DNA from: Pseudophaeomoniella oleicola
Lineage: Eukaryota > Ascomycota > Eurotiomycetes > Phaeomoniellales > Phaeomoniellaceae
Assembly: GCA_003868215.1 (NCBI GenBank)
Contig: QWDQ01000060.1
Coordinates: forward strand, 62,001 to 126,000
Length of the DNA stretch: 64,000 nucleotides
Reading direction: 5' to 3'
Positions within the stretch are counted from its first letter, which is position 1; each line of letters begins with the position of its first letter. A model generated the notes under the pieces. That model searched no databases. It was not told the DNA's origin and saw nothing but the letters and a program-made list of their open reading frames with translations. The position numbers and the translations under genes were made by a program. Below, one piece after another: positions 37,915-49,099 of the stretch.

Positions 37915-38713
37915 TTGCGCGGGCTCTCGAAGGTCCGCGAGTTCAAGCGAAAGCTTACAAAGTTCGTAGATCCGTCAGATGAAGCGAGCAAAGGAGCCAC
38001 GTATTACGCCGAACGACGAGATGGCCAGAGAGGTGGCTCTAATCCCAAACCTGAACGACCGAAACCTATCACACCAGTTCCGAATAGGCCAGGTGATAGG
38101 TATTCTAGTGATCCCCATGCAGAGCGAACTCTGGAGCGCTCCGAGCGACAGGATTCGAAGCAAGCGAGCAAAGCTACTCGCCGGCAAGAAGGGGACCCGA
38201 CTTTTGAAAAGCCTCTTCCCTCGGCGAGGAGAGACACGAAGGGAACGCCCCCTTCGAAACGATAACGCCAACTCGACGCCTGAGTCGCAGGTTTCCGCCA
38301 TCGTTCTCAGCTCTAACACTCGACCACCATATCCGAGGATTGCAAACTCGGGGCTCTGGTCATGGTTGCGCTGGTTTTCTCGTCTGATGACTCTGATGCA
38401 TTCCTGCGGATTTTGTGGCAACTTGTTCATTCCAAGGCCGAATACCGTGCAAGTCTGCCTAGAGATACTGGATCTAAATCAGGACAACAGTCACACTCTT
38501 TTCAGGTTGTCAAAAAGACGACAGCACTCAGATCAGCAAGTCAGATCGAAACGGGGCCGACTAATCTTATGTTTCTGTACCCTATGCATTGACACATCGG
38601 GAGAAGCAACTCTGGATTGGCAAGCCAGCTTACCCGCCTTTTCCAGCGCCTCTCAACAAAACCACGGGTCAGAAATGGACATCTTGAGAATATTTGCATG
38701 TGCATTGAATTAG
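37915..38713 (+). other. Two overlapping open frames, function unknown
   Basis: A 116-codon frame (37915-38265) rich in Arg, Lys, Pro and Ser overlaps a 244-codon frame (37979-38713), the longest in the gene-poor middle. The longer one starts MKRAKEPRITPNDEMAREVA and contains a Cys-bearing stretch (SCGFCGNLFIPRPN) but no recognised domain. The first frame has the composition of a disordered protein. It could be an unannotated gene with an intron or a remnant; neither is proven. Confidence 0.3.
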
Positions 38714-39589
38714 ACTGCATCGGCTCTGGCTGGTCGAGCCCATGGGCTTATGCCCGGTGTCGCAGGTGTTCAGTGTCGTAGCTACACTGGAGTTGCGGCT
38801 GAAGCTGCTGGCTAAGAAGGCCAGCGGAACATGTGATTGCTTATATGTACCTTCGTTAATCAATTTTCTTCAGATACCACATCATTCAGGAGCGTTCTTG
38901 CGAGTCTGCCACTGGCCTGAGCTGGGTGGGATGGGTGGGATGGCGTATCTTTCGATATCATTTGTGGGCAGGCGGCACGGGCGTGACCCGTTCAAAGGGG
39001 TGAAGGTTACCCAACGATGCGCAAGTCATCATACGAAATACTGGGATAACGAATATGTGTTTAGTATATCACGTTGAGGTCATATTATACAGCGCCATCA
39101 ACTGTATCTGGGGGCTTTCTTCATGGCTATATCCATCGGCTTGGGCAAGAACAGAATCAAGAGAAGTGACCAACTAGGTGCTACCTGTTCGCAAACACGA
39201 GTCAGAGTCAGATGAATCGTCTCCGCCGGAACCTTTTCCAGGCTCCAGACCATCGACGTGGATCTACTGTATGTACAAGCATGTCGAAAGCGACAGCAAT
39301 AAACGCAAGAGCCTCAGAAGCAATACTGCTGCTATGAGGAGGCTGTTAAAATTCACTTGCTAGGGGTAAGGAGATAAGATAGGATATGGCTCGATGCCCA
39401 CTGAATGTTAGCGCGTGGAACAAAGACTTTGGGGTCATCTCCTAAGGCTGTACGAGTGGGCAGCTCGAGCAACAAGCGAATGGCCAAAAGTACTGAGTCA
39501 GACGATAAGCCCCATGGTAGCCTTAGCTCCACCAAAATCTAGACAATTTCCCCTATCCTTGTTGATGCCGCTGTTGTCATCATGATCGT
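38714..39589. other. Gene-poor region, part 4
   Basis: No supported gene or structured element was seen in these 876 bases; open frames are short and unrecognised. Confidence 0.5.

Positions 39590-39625
<36 letters not shown>
39590..39625. repeat. (CAG)12 trinucleotide microsatellite
   Basis: Twelve uninterrupted CAG units. No gene spans it in any frame that I can support, so it is probably non-coding rather than a polyglutamine tract. Confidence 0.93.
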
Positions 39626-39628
<3 letters not shown>

Positions 39629-40808
39629 CTTGCTTGTCAAACCTTTGGGCAAACGAGAGGCTCGAATTTCCCAATCTATCAAGCTGCGTCGATAGTGATC
39701 TCCTAGGATTCCTCTCTACGATAATCTAGAAACCGATCGACTCTCATCGAGAAGAGTTGGAGGAGACTTCGAAGCAAGGTATGGAGATCTTAAGCCTGGG
39801 CCGATCCTTGTATCACTAGTACAGTAGGTTCCCCCATCTCGCCATCATCTCTACCGTGGTCCACTTGGGGGTAAGTTGCGGTACGAAGCAACGACACGTA
39901 GTGTTTTGCATTTCTGGGCTGGCCTTGTGTCCCACAGGTCGGGCGGTAATAAGGACTCAAGTGACGCTGCTGTAGAAGCCCTACATACATACGTAGTAGG
40001 AATTACAGTATACTGTAATTACTCAAGCTGCATCGCTGATAAGCTGACCATTCGAGACATGTCTTTTCTTCTAGGCTTTTGACTTTCCTGGCAATCGGAG
40101 CCATTGGGGCTACCATGTACTAGGGCCTGGAGCCTGGGGGAAATTGAGATTCCACTTCCTTTCTTAAGGCACATAGTAGCAATCAATCCTAGCATGTCGT
40201 ATTAGCATGCATCGTGGTAATTACTATATGAAGCAGCATCAATGAGCACCCAACTCGGCAGGACCATGTACCTACCTAGGTGCTTCTCCCTTAAGTCTTC
40301 AGAGACTCCTCCTTCCTCCTTCGAGACGTATACCAGTCGACTTCTCTTGCTGCGGGGAATGGGAATTCAGCATTGGAACAGGTGTCCAAGCGTCGGGTAT
40401 CCTAGACAGACGAGATTCCTGTTGCCAACCCCAGCGAGAGAGGGGTGCAAGGGGAGACCATTCTTTCGGACTTTGGTGTGGTAGGACGGCCAATGCAGAA
40501 TGCAGAAGGCAAACGCAAATGCAAATGCAGAGTGGACCGAGAACGGATGTAGGTGCTTCGATGCTAACGTACACGCCTCCGCAGGGCTGCCTGATTGATA
40601 TCTGGTCTCTGGTGATGATACTGTGCGGCAGTAGAGTTAGGCGTACCTTAGGTATTACTCGGTTAGCCCTCGAATCTCGGGTTCCCTCTGGCTCTTAGGC
40701 TAATAAGTTAAGGAGTGAACCCCCCCAAGAGCAGATATCTATATACAGAACACAGGAACCGACTCTCTGTAATTACATGTATCATCAGTTCTCTGGGAAG
40801 TGGGCAGA
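39626..40808. other. Gene-poor region, part 5
   Basis: No coding sequence was recognised. Visible marks are a TACGTAGTAGG/TACAGTATACTGTA cluster near 39990-40020 and CCTACCTAGGT at about 40267, both related to the dispersed palindromes. Confidence 0.5.
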
Positions 40809-40843
40809 AGCAACAGCAACAGCAACAGCAACTGCAACTGCTG
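40809..40843. repeat. (CAACAG)n simple repeat
   Basis: About four CAACAG-like units grade into CAACTG. The tract is short and imperfect. Confidence 0.8.
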
Positions 40844-40912
40844 AAAGATGCCAGATAACCCCCAGAGACTACAGTAATGGGTAAACATTCAATTAATAAC
40901 TGAATCCTTCTT

Positions 40913-40926
40913 GGGGGGGGGGGGGG
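40913..40926. repeat. Homopolymer of 14 G
   Basis: An uninterrupted run of G on the plus strand. Its exact length is prone to sequencing error. Confidence 0.85.
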
Positions 40927-41001
40927 CCGCATTCCTTGATCCCCAATCATACCGTTATCTACTGTAACTTAGTTATCTCTACTTGCGTTAATTATGCCTA
41001 T

Positions 41002-41062
41002 GCCCATGCCCATGCCCATGTCCTTGTCCTTGTCCTTGTCCTTGTCCTTGTCCTTGTCCTTG
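41002..41062. repeat. Hexanucleotide repeats (CCCATG)n then (TCCTTG)n
   Basis: Three CCCATG units are followed directly by about seven TCCTTG units, then by imperfect TTCATG copies. The change of unit within one array suggests successive slippage expansions. Confidence 0.9.
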
Positions 41063-41100
41063 TTCATGTTCATGAGTATACCTAACCCATGCTCATACTC

Positions 41101-41190
41101 ATATCTACCTACTATTATACCTACTATTAGGAAGGTAGGTAGGTAATTACCTAGGTACCTGTACCTACCTTACCTTGGTAGGTAATTAAT
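41101..41190. repeat. CCTA/TAGG-rich inverted-repeat tract
   Basis: Dense TACCTA, GGTAGG and CCTAGGTACC units with local inverted symmetry, a longer, less exact relative of the 22-base palindrome at 4209. Confidence 0.75.
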
Positions 41191-42275
41191 TCAGATGCGG
41201 ATTTTGATGTACAGTGGCGTATTACTGTATCACCAACCCCAACCATCGACATCCATCCATCCTTTCATCAATCCATTCATTCATTCAATCATTCGTGCAG
41301 ACCACAGCACTTTCCCTTGTCTCCCTACGGGCAGTAAGAGACACTTGCACAGGAATAGCATAGGGCAAACCGCTTTCCTCATCCTTCGCCCAACGGCTTC
41401 TGGTCCTCAACTGGGGACAAGAATAGCAACCCCGTCGTCCGTCATTCAATCCTCACACACCAGTGTTGATCCTACCAAACCCTCGACCGCCATCATCAAA
41501 TCAGGATTCCAAGTGAATTCCCAGTAACTTACCATTCAACCATCGTACCTAGGAGTTGGCCTTTCGACCCCTGGTCGTGCAATCCTACACGGTCTGTTGT
41601 GATCGTCTAACTTTGACCCCAATGCGCCGACAGGCTTAAAGTCCAGGTACTTTGGGACAGAGTTCCTTCGACCCGGGGGATTGGTTACAATAGCCACTAC
41701 CAAAGCCCAATTATTCGTCGCATTCTCACTTTCAGCTGACTTTGTCACGTATGCCTCATCGATTCATGGGTACACTTAAACCGTCTGATTCATTTCTGGG
41801 ATAGACACGGGCTGGCTCGTACGATTCATGCATCCATTGGCGGCTTCTCCCCTTCGATTGTCCAACACCTGTTCGCGCTTATTGTCAACAAGCATACCAG
41901 AATCGTTTGCCTGCATCTAACTATTGCTTCACCCTCGCTTGTTGTCACTCAGCTACTTAGGTCGAAGCGTCGCCAGCACCTGGATCCCGCTTCGGTCATT
42001 TGGTGCACCGTGGACCACCTTTGTCATCCGTCGTCCGCCTTGCTGCCTAGTCAACGTTTGTGTCCTTCCGGACCACCAGGCCTCCCTTATCACGGCCGGC
42101 CAAGGCCGTTGGTGCGGCCTTATGGTGATCTATGCTCTCAGCGCCGTTGTACTTGCCGCTCTTCTCGCTCGGAACTACAGTTTCGTGCGATATGCTCGGG
42201 ACGTAGGTGATCTAAGTTTACTACGCATCATCTGCCTTCGTTTACACTGACGTCGGACATCCAACCGCTTCCATT
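41191..42275. other. Upstream region of the Clr5-TPR gene
   Basis: About 1.1 kb precedes the start at 42276. It opens with CATC/CATTCATT-rich sequence at 41243-41297. Short open frames at 41195-41527 and 41924-42250 could lie in a long transcribed leader; neither has recognisable content. Confidence 0.5.
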
Positions 42276-44171
42276 ATGTCGAGGAGGGATGACCCGGTCC
42301 CCAAACCCGAAGATTGGCTTCGGGTGCAACCCCACATACGGCAGCTCTACGTGGTGGACCAGAAGCCGCTGAAAGATGTCAGCCGTATATTGGAAGAGAA
42401 GTATGGTTTCTCCGCCACCCAACGCATGTATAAAAGCCGTATTCAGGCTTGGAAGTACGACAAGAAATTCAAGGAAGCTGAGTGGAGGCAGATCATTGCA
42501 ATGTGGAAACGACGACGGGAGGATGAAGGCAAGGAATCGGTATTCAAGGTCCGAGGTCGAACGATCAATTCGGCAAAAATAAAGAAGTTCCTCAAACGAA
42601 AAAAGATTGAGGAACTTGACTTTCTCTCCTCTGGCATGGATAGTGAACCAATGTCAGACATACAATGCTTCACTCCAGTCGGCTCACCGCCACCAAACAC
42701 CAGTCTCGATTCGGCGTCGATTACATCAGACGCTGATTTAGAGCCAAGCTCAGTCTCCGATCAGTCACGGCATAACTCCTTCACTTGGATTGGGCCACAA
42801 GACCATGAGGTTGGAGCTCCTGGTCCGAGCGTTCTAGGACACACTCAAAGTGCTTTGCCTACCCATACAATCCGTCAAGCTCACCTAGCTTCTCTTCCTC
42901 CCTTAGAGCCGTATCGTCACATCCCAGACCAAAACATTCCCCTCATGTTAAGATCAGGCAGCGAATCGAGTGCTTCGTCGAGCCGAGTCGTGTACGGAGT
43001 CGAAGGCATGGCGTTGAGGTCTCTTACTCCGGACTCGGTCATGTTGGAAGAGAAGGATGATTTGATACTATGCAATCTAATGATGGCCCGTCATCCGCCA
43101 TCGCTCGCAGGAGAAGCAGGCGAATCAGGGTTTCATTCCCAACAGCAAGCACTGTCGCCCTTGGAGACCGTCCCTGTCAGCATACATGACGCCGATATCG
43201 TCCTATGCCATAGCAGCTTGCTATCTAGATCGTCCCAGAACCTTTACGTCAAGTCTGAGGATGCATTGGCTTCGCAATGGCTTTCGCGATTGTTTCAAGC
43301 CAGCATTTTTCACAATCAGAATCGGCCTGACCTCGCAGAGAGAAACAAAGCAGCAGCCGAGGACATTTTTTATACAATGGTGAAATCTCAAAACCCCTAC
43401 CTCCTACCTGGTCTGGCCATCCTTTCAGGCATTATGACCTCTCACCACCAGTGGCCATTGGTCACCTCATTTCTGTCTCGGTGTTGCCGGATAGCAGAGC
43501 ATTCTCTCGGCACCGAGCATCCAATCACAGTCGCCTTCGAACACATACGAGGTGTTTGCGCTGGACAACGCTCAGAGCGCATTACGGCTGAACATCTTTG
43601 GCGTGCAATCATCACGTTTGAACTTGCTTGGTCTCCTGACCATCCAAATACGATTGTTCTTAAGCACTTGAGGGCATGGCAAACTCTGTGCAATGGGGAC
43701 GCAGCGTCGGCTGAGCAGCAGTTCAGGATACTCCTTCCCATAGCTGAAAGGGTAATGGGATCAAGCAACTATGTGACCACCTGGATAATGCGGTCTCTTT
43801 CACGGGCCTGCAAAGATCAAGGAAATCTTCAGGGCGCTATCGCTCTCATGAGCGATGCTGTGCTCAGACAACGCAGGTCTCTCGGTCCATTTCATCCGGA
43901 TAGAATGGAGGGGTTGCGACGTTTGGCCGAAATGAATGAGCAGGTCGGTGACCTGATGGCTGCTGAGAGATATTTCAATGAAGCCTTGTGGGGTCAAGTA
44001 AAGATGCTCGGCGTAAATCACGGATTAACCATCGGAACGCTCAATCAACTTTCAAACACAATGCTTCAGAGAGGTAGAGTCGAAGAAGAAGCTCAATTGC
44101 AACAGCAAATCGATCGGCTGCTTCAAGAGGAAAAGCGACGTAGGTTTTTGACACCTGCCGAAGCGTACTAG
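42276..44171 (+). CDS. Clr5-domain protein with C-terminal TPR repeats
   Basis: A single exon encodes 631 residues. The N-terminal part (about 11-60) is a Clr5 domain: PEDWLRVQPHIRQLYVVDQK, then LKDVSRILEEKYGFSATQRM and YKSRIQAWKYDKKFK. In other fungi this domain is found at the N-terminus of many uncharacterised proteins, and fission yeast Clr5 is linked to gene silencing. The next 60 residues are basic (KWRRRED-type, FLKRKKIEELDFL). A Ser/Pro-rich disordered section spans roughly 130-330. From about residue 400 to the end, helical TPR-like repeats appear, for example NYVTTWIMRSLSRACKDQGN and RLAEMNEQVGDLMAAERYFN. The layout suggests a DNA- or chromatin-associated adaptor. Function is inferred only. 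It stands at the right border of the gene-poor stretch. Confidence 0.88.
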   Translation: MSRRDDPVPKPEDWLRVQPHIRQLYVVDQKPLKDVSRILEEKYGFSATQRMYKSRIQAWKYDKKFKEAEWRQIIAMWKRRREDEGKESVFKVRGRTINSAKIKKFLKRKKIEELDFLSSGMDSEPMSDIQCFTPVGSPPPNTSLDSASITSDADLEPSSVSDQSRHNSFTWIGPQDHEVGAPGPSVLGHTQSALPTHTIRQAHLASLPPLEPYRHIPDQNIPLMLRSGSESSASSSRVVYGVEGMALRSLTPDSVMLEEKDDLILCNLMMARHPPSLAGEAGESGFHSQQQALSPLETVPVSIHDADIVLCHSSLLSRSSQNLYVKSEDALASQWLSRLFQASIFHNQNRPDLAERNKAAAEDIFYTMVKSQNPYLLPGLAILSGIMTSHHQWPLVTSFLSRCCRIAEHSLGTEHPITVAFEHIRGVCAGQRSERITAEHLWRAIITFELAWSPDHPNTIVLKHLRAWQTLCNGDAASAEQQFRILLPIAERVMGSSNYVTTWIMRSLSRACKDQGNLQGAIALMSDAVLRQRRSLGPFHPDRMEGLRRLAEMNEQVGDLMAAERYFNEALWGQVKMLGVNHGLTIGTLNQLSNTMLQRGRVEEEAQLQQQIDRLLQEEKRRRFLTPAEAY

Positions 44172-46208
44172 CAAGAGTGAAGGGTTTACGGGGATTGGGG
44201 CTCATCTACCTCCTGTACCTTTACTGGGCCTCGACCCAACTGTCCACGAGAGAATTACTGTTACCTTTGCTGCCGATACGATACTATCACTACTCGCGTG
44301 GCTTGATTTTTCATGTTCGCTGTCGCCGATCCTGACCTGTGCCTCGGTGGAGTGGTACAAGAATACGTGGTCTCTCAACCTCGCGTTTCCGGACGTCGCG
44401 ATTTCTACTGACAGATTTGAACGCCTTCTGCCATACAGCTGGCACCTTTCAATCAGATCGTGTACCACTTTAGCAATCGGTCTTCTTTCTACAGCACTCT
44501 CCAGGCAGATATAGCACATCTGATGGTGGACCATTCATCCGAGTCATGTCTGAAGATCATGCGGCTCAAGGTAGAGAAGGAGCTCTCGTTGTGCCTCCAT
44601 GAAAACTTATCTGTCCTATATGTCGAAAAACAAGAAGCCAGGTTTCCTTTAACTTACTGTAAGTATCTAGCAAGCGTTTTTGATATTTTGACATCAGTAC
44701 CCGAAAAGGAAATATTCATCTTCCAGCACCGACGGACTGGTGACCAATCATTTCGCTTCGGGTCTTTTACTCTGTTCTTGTTTGCCGTGGCATAAGTTAC
44801 CTGCTATTTGCTGGAAGATTTATAAAACTGCATCACATGTTACGCCATGCATCATCATGCATGCATGCATGAATGTATCCTGCAGAGAAATGGAGATCAT
44901 GTATATGTTGTGTAAAAAAAAGACCGTCTCTTAGGGAAAGAGTGGCTAGCCAATAGACGAACGCTCCTCTTTCAATTACTCTATCTTTCAGAGATACTTA
45001 GGGAGGTAGAGAGAGAAAGCTGGGTGAAAAGATCCGATGAGGCTTGCAGGATACAAGGTAAGGGGGGAAGGAGGAGGCGCATATCGTGGCTTGTTCTTCT
45101 CGACCATTGTTACTCGAATACTGATACTGTATTAGCGGTTAAACGTCCCTCCCCCCCTGAACATCGATCTGAGATTCGCTTAAACAGTAGTTGATCTCGG
45201 TAATATTATCTCTCTAATACCCTAACCATGCCTGACTCGCTTCATCGCTTCTCAGTCAAGATTCAAGTATTAAGTGTGCGTGTGTGGCCTGCTTGCTTGC
45301 ATGACTTGCATGACCTGACCTGACCCGACCCACGCATACATGGATCTCGTCTCGTCAGCCGACAAATCCATCATAGGAAAGCGCAGTAATGAGGTTTAAA
45401 TAATTATAACCAGACAGATCTCAAATAGGTAGGCCTAAGCGCAGCAAAAGGGAAACAAAAACATTTGAAGTGATTAATCATATGATTATCTTCTGTTGTT
45501 TACAATATTCAAACCTGCATGCATCTTTTGTAGTTATTGATATTATATTAAACCCGTTTGGAAAGCAACTTCAAAGTCGTTTGAAAAACACATCATCACC
45601 ATTGATTGGGGTAAATTTGGTAAGTAATTAATTAACACAAGGTTATAGTGAAATTCTCTCCTAGTTTTGATGATACAAACATCTAATTACTATACACATC
45701 ATCTATACTTCTACACGACACGCAAAGATCCCATATCTACAACGTGACCATGTAATTACTTAGATAATCTGGATACCGCGGTCCCTAGTGATCAGTATCT
45801 ATTAAAAGAGACAAGAGAGAGGTCGACCATGTTACATTTGAGAAATAAGCAAAGTACGCAAAGCCTGGTTGGTGGTGATAATAATAATAATAATTATGTA
45901 TTGAGTGAGAAACCGGTTTCCCTCCCCTTTTCTACTCCCCGACCCCCCTGTCAGTTCATTGAGCGATTTCATTCCACCAAAACCACCCCTCACCCCCTTT
46001 TACACGTTAACACAGAAAGAAAAGGAAAAAAGAAGGAAGGAATACGCCGCCGCCATGCTGTGTAGTAGGGTAGATATCCCCATCTCGAAGAAAGTCTGGT
46101 GCCAGTCAGACACCGTTGCATTCCTATCTGACGGTTAAAGAGAGATCGTTTCAAGTCATCGCTGTGCTGTTACAAAATTGTTTGCTTTGAAGACTTAGAT
46201 CTCCAATC
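44172..46208. other. Convergent intergenic region, low-complexity
   Basis: The 2 kb between the Clr5-TPR stop and the FZO1 stop lacks a supported gene. It includes an open frame at 44460-44795 (+) without recognisable content, GCATGCATGCATG near 44858, direct TGCATGACCTGACC units near 45290-45330, and an (ATA)n run at 45877-45894. Confidence 0.5.
45877..45894. repeat. (ATA)n microsatellite
   Basis: Six ATA/TAA units in a row. Confidence 0.85.
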
Positions 46209-49099
46209 TCAGGGTTGAGCTGGCGTAGGCCCCGGTCCTTCCAGATCGACCGTCTGCACGCTTCTCCTGCTTTCGCTGCTCTCTCTGACCAGATTCGAAA
46301 AGTATTTCTTCGCGACGCTACTCTCTCTCTGGACTTTAGCAACGTCCTCCTTTCTTCTCCCGAGCTCTTCGACTTCTTGGGCAATACAGACATTGAGCTT
46401 TTGAGCAGGAATGCGAAGAACGTTGCGGACTTCGGATGAGATACGTTCGGCATTTGAATGCGTGTAATCCATTGATGCTAGAGTGGCGGAGAGTTTACGA
46501 GCGAGACGCGGAGGGAGAGAGTTTGGGATCTGTGAGAACAGATACCCTGCTGTTAGAAGAGCTAGTTGGCCGTCAGTATCATGTTTGTAGAGGGTCTGTC
46601 ACAGGAATGGAACTTACCTGTCAACAGCATTCCGGGGAGGACCATGTTCCGAAGATTCCTGGTGCCCATAATACGAGCAGCTCCAAACACACCATCTATC
46701 CAACCTACGCCGCCTAGAGCACGACCACCCAGGGTGCCCACCACAGTCATGGCCATACCGGTACCGACAACTTTCTCTTGTCGTTCCCAGATCCCAGCAA
46801 CGTCGAAGAAATCCCACACTTCAACTTCGGTGTCTACAGCCCTTAAACGTGCATGCCTTCGCTTGGAGTACATCAAGTCTGCCCTAAACTTGAGGGTTTC
46901 AAACTTGTCGCCAACATGTAGCAAGCCAAGACTGTTGATCATGTCAACACCCTTGATGGACTTCGCACGGCCATAGTCTTCGCATGCTTGAACTGATTCG
47001 GCAATCGTATCCAACATCGCGGCTTTGATATCTTCCGCATAGTTGAACACAGACCAGAGCCCTGGGTACTCGACACGGAGATCAGCCTGGCCAACCTTTG
47101 CAATAGTCGTCGAGAGTGTAGACCTTGTATGGTTATAAACGTCTGCTACAATCTGATCATTGTCCTTGTCGAGCTGATCTGAAACGGCTGATTTTTGCTT
47201 CTTGCGCTCCTCATATTCGGGTTCCAGTTCACCTAACTCCTGCGACACGCGTTTAAGCTCCGAGGATGCGACTTCGAGATTCACGTTCGCAAGAGCACTG
47301 AGGTCGCCTAAAACATTGAGCAGGTATGTCTTTGCTGGTGCCAGTTTGGAGCGTGCACGCTTCTCTAAGATAAATCTTCTGAGAGCACCCTCCAGGTTTT
47401 CAAAATCTTGGATCTTCTCCTTTTCCTTTCCTTTGCCCTTGCCGGGAGATCCAGGTTCACCATGCTTGCCGGCAGGGATATCACTATCGCCATCTGGCCC
47501 TCCATCTGGGGGGTTTGACGAGCCTCCGCCACCACCACCTCCGCTGCCAGCACCCGGCGGTGCAGGCAAGGCTGGTGCCACAGGTACAGCGTTGCTTGAG
47601 ACGAAATGAACGAGCTCGGCAGCATCCTTGAATGTGTAAGGGCTCAACTTGGCGATCTGCTCCAAAATCATCTTCTGACAGCGCTCCTTGTCTCGTATGT
47701 TATCGAATCCGTTAACAACCATGAACATGTAAGCCTTTTCGTGTGCAGCCTGCCATATAAACTCCTTTGCAGAGAGAGTGAAGTGATTAGCAGCGGAGAC
47801 AACGAAGACAACCACGTCAATCTCCTCTTGCCTTGCAAAGACCGCAGTAGTCTTCACAGAATCGGCGTTGAGACCGGGTGCATCGATAAGAGTGATATCC
47901 ACGACACCATTGTGCAGAAGGGACTCATCGACAAACCTCGAATCTTTGACGTATACCTTGCACTGTATATACCGCTCGTTGTCTGTCACTATCTTCTCAA
48001 GCTCGTCTAGCCTAAAGGCGTCATAAGTGCTTTCGTCGTGTCGATTGTAAATTTGATCTTTGTGAACAGCATGCACTTCCTCGAGACCGCCATTCTCCCG
48101 GGCGTCGAGGACTTCGCAGAATATGCTCGTACACGGTTGTTGATCCTCTGGCAACACCTTTCTTCGTAGGAGCGCATTACAGAAAGTGGACTTTCCGGCA
48201 TTGAGATCGCCTGTAACCAAGACCTTACTTGCTGTATCTTCGATGCGGTCCCGCAGTGCTAACAAATGTCGTATGCTCTGGCTGATTTTCCCATCAAGTA
48301 ATGATGCTATAGATGCCTTCTCTAACGAATGTACGAGTTCTGCTTGCGATAATGCGCCCAGCTTGAGGTCGAGCTTTAGGATGGAGAACTCCTGCGCAAT
48401 TTGCGGTGTCAAGAGACGAGGTTCACCCGCTTTCCGTTTCTGGGCGGCGACACTCGATTCGCTGGTGCTGTGTTCGCCTAATGAGGTTCCTGCGCGTTTG
48501 GGGGGAATTGGCCGTGGAAGCTCCTCACTTGTCGATTCTGCTGGATGGACGAGGTCCGCACCACCTCTTGTCGATTGCGTTGATTGTAAAGTCGGTCTGC
48601 CATCATGAGATGAACCTTGAACTGTGGGATAATGTGCAGGCCATTGGGCGTTCATTCTTTGCAGTTCCTTCAAGGTATCGACTGTGCGACCGATTGCTTT
48701 CGCAAGTGCACCGCGGTTCTGATTGTAATATAGTTGATGCACATGACTGGCTAGAATCTTTCGCTCGTTTTCTGAAGCCGGATGTGACTCTCCAGGGCGC
48801 AAAGGTGTATGCGATGGCGTTGGTCTATCCTCAAGCAGTCCATCCCTCCATGCGTTTGCTTCGCCACTGCCAAACTGACTGTCACCAGCGATACTAGGGC
48901 CGTACCCAGAATCTCTCTCCAGTTCAGCCATCAGCTGCGATGCATACCTGGATTCAGAACCTCCTCCAACGGTCATATATTGAGGGTTGAGTGGCGCAGG
49001 CTCTGAGTCGTCTGCCAATCGAGATGCTTCATTCTGCCATTGCGAAGAGCTCTCGCCGGCTGATGAATCGCCACCGTTCGAGAGATAAGACTGACTCAT
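46209..49099 (-). CDS. FZO1: Mitofusin, outer-membrane fusion GTPase FZO1
   Basis: FZO1 is the dynamin-family GTPase that tethers and fuses mitochondrial outer membranes. Exons 49099-46618 and 46561-46209 give 944 residues. An N-terminal disordered region of about 110 residues is followed by a helical part (ILASHVHQLYYNQNRGALAK). The GTPase domain has the P-loop GDLNAGKST (about 297-305), switch Thr in QPCTSIFCEV, DAPG (about 406-409) and VVNGFD (about 463-466) at the guanine-specificity position. A Gly/Pro-rich, low-complexity segment at about 507-562 (PPGAGSGGGGGGGSSNPPDG) interrupts the domain. Splicing creates the membrane hairpin: VLPGMLLTGALLTAGYLF just before IPNSLPPRLARKL. A coiled C-terminus ends in PGPTPAQP. 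The intron falls inside the membrane segment. It is head to head with VPS2. Confidence 0.96.

Noticed and set aside
39590-39625. Polyglutamine tract in a coding gene
   Set aside because: No supported reading frame runs through the CAG array.
25986-42275. Repeat-induced point mutation as the cause of gene loss
   Set aside because: The block is not visibly AT-rich and lacks long repeated units, so the typical signature is absent by eye. A proper dinucleotide index was not computed.
25986-42275. A retroelement or other large mobile element filling the block
   Set aside because: I saw no terminal repeats, no reverse transcriptase or integrase motifs, and no transposase catalytic pattern that I could support.
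44460-44795. 111-codon plus-strand frame after the Clr5-TPR gene
   Set aside because: No domain, and it lies in what is probably 3' untranslated sequence.
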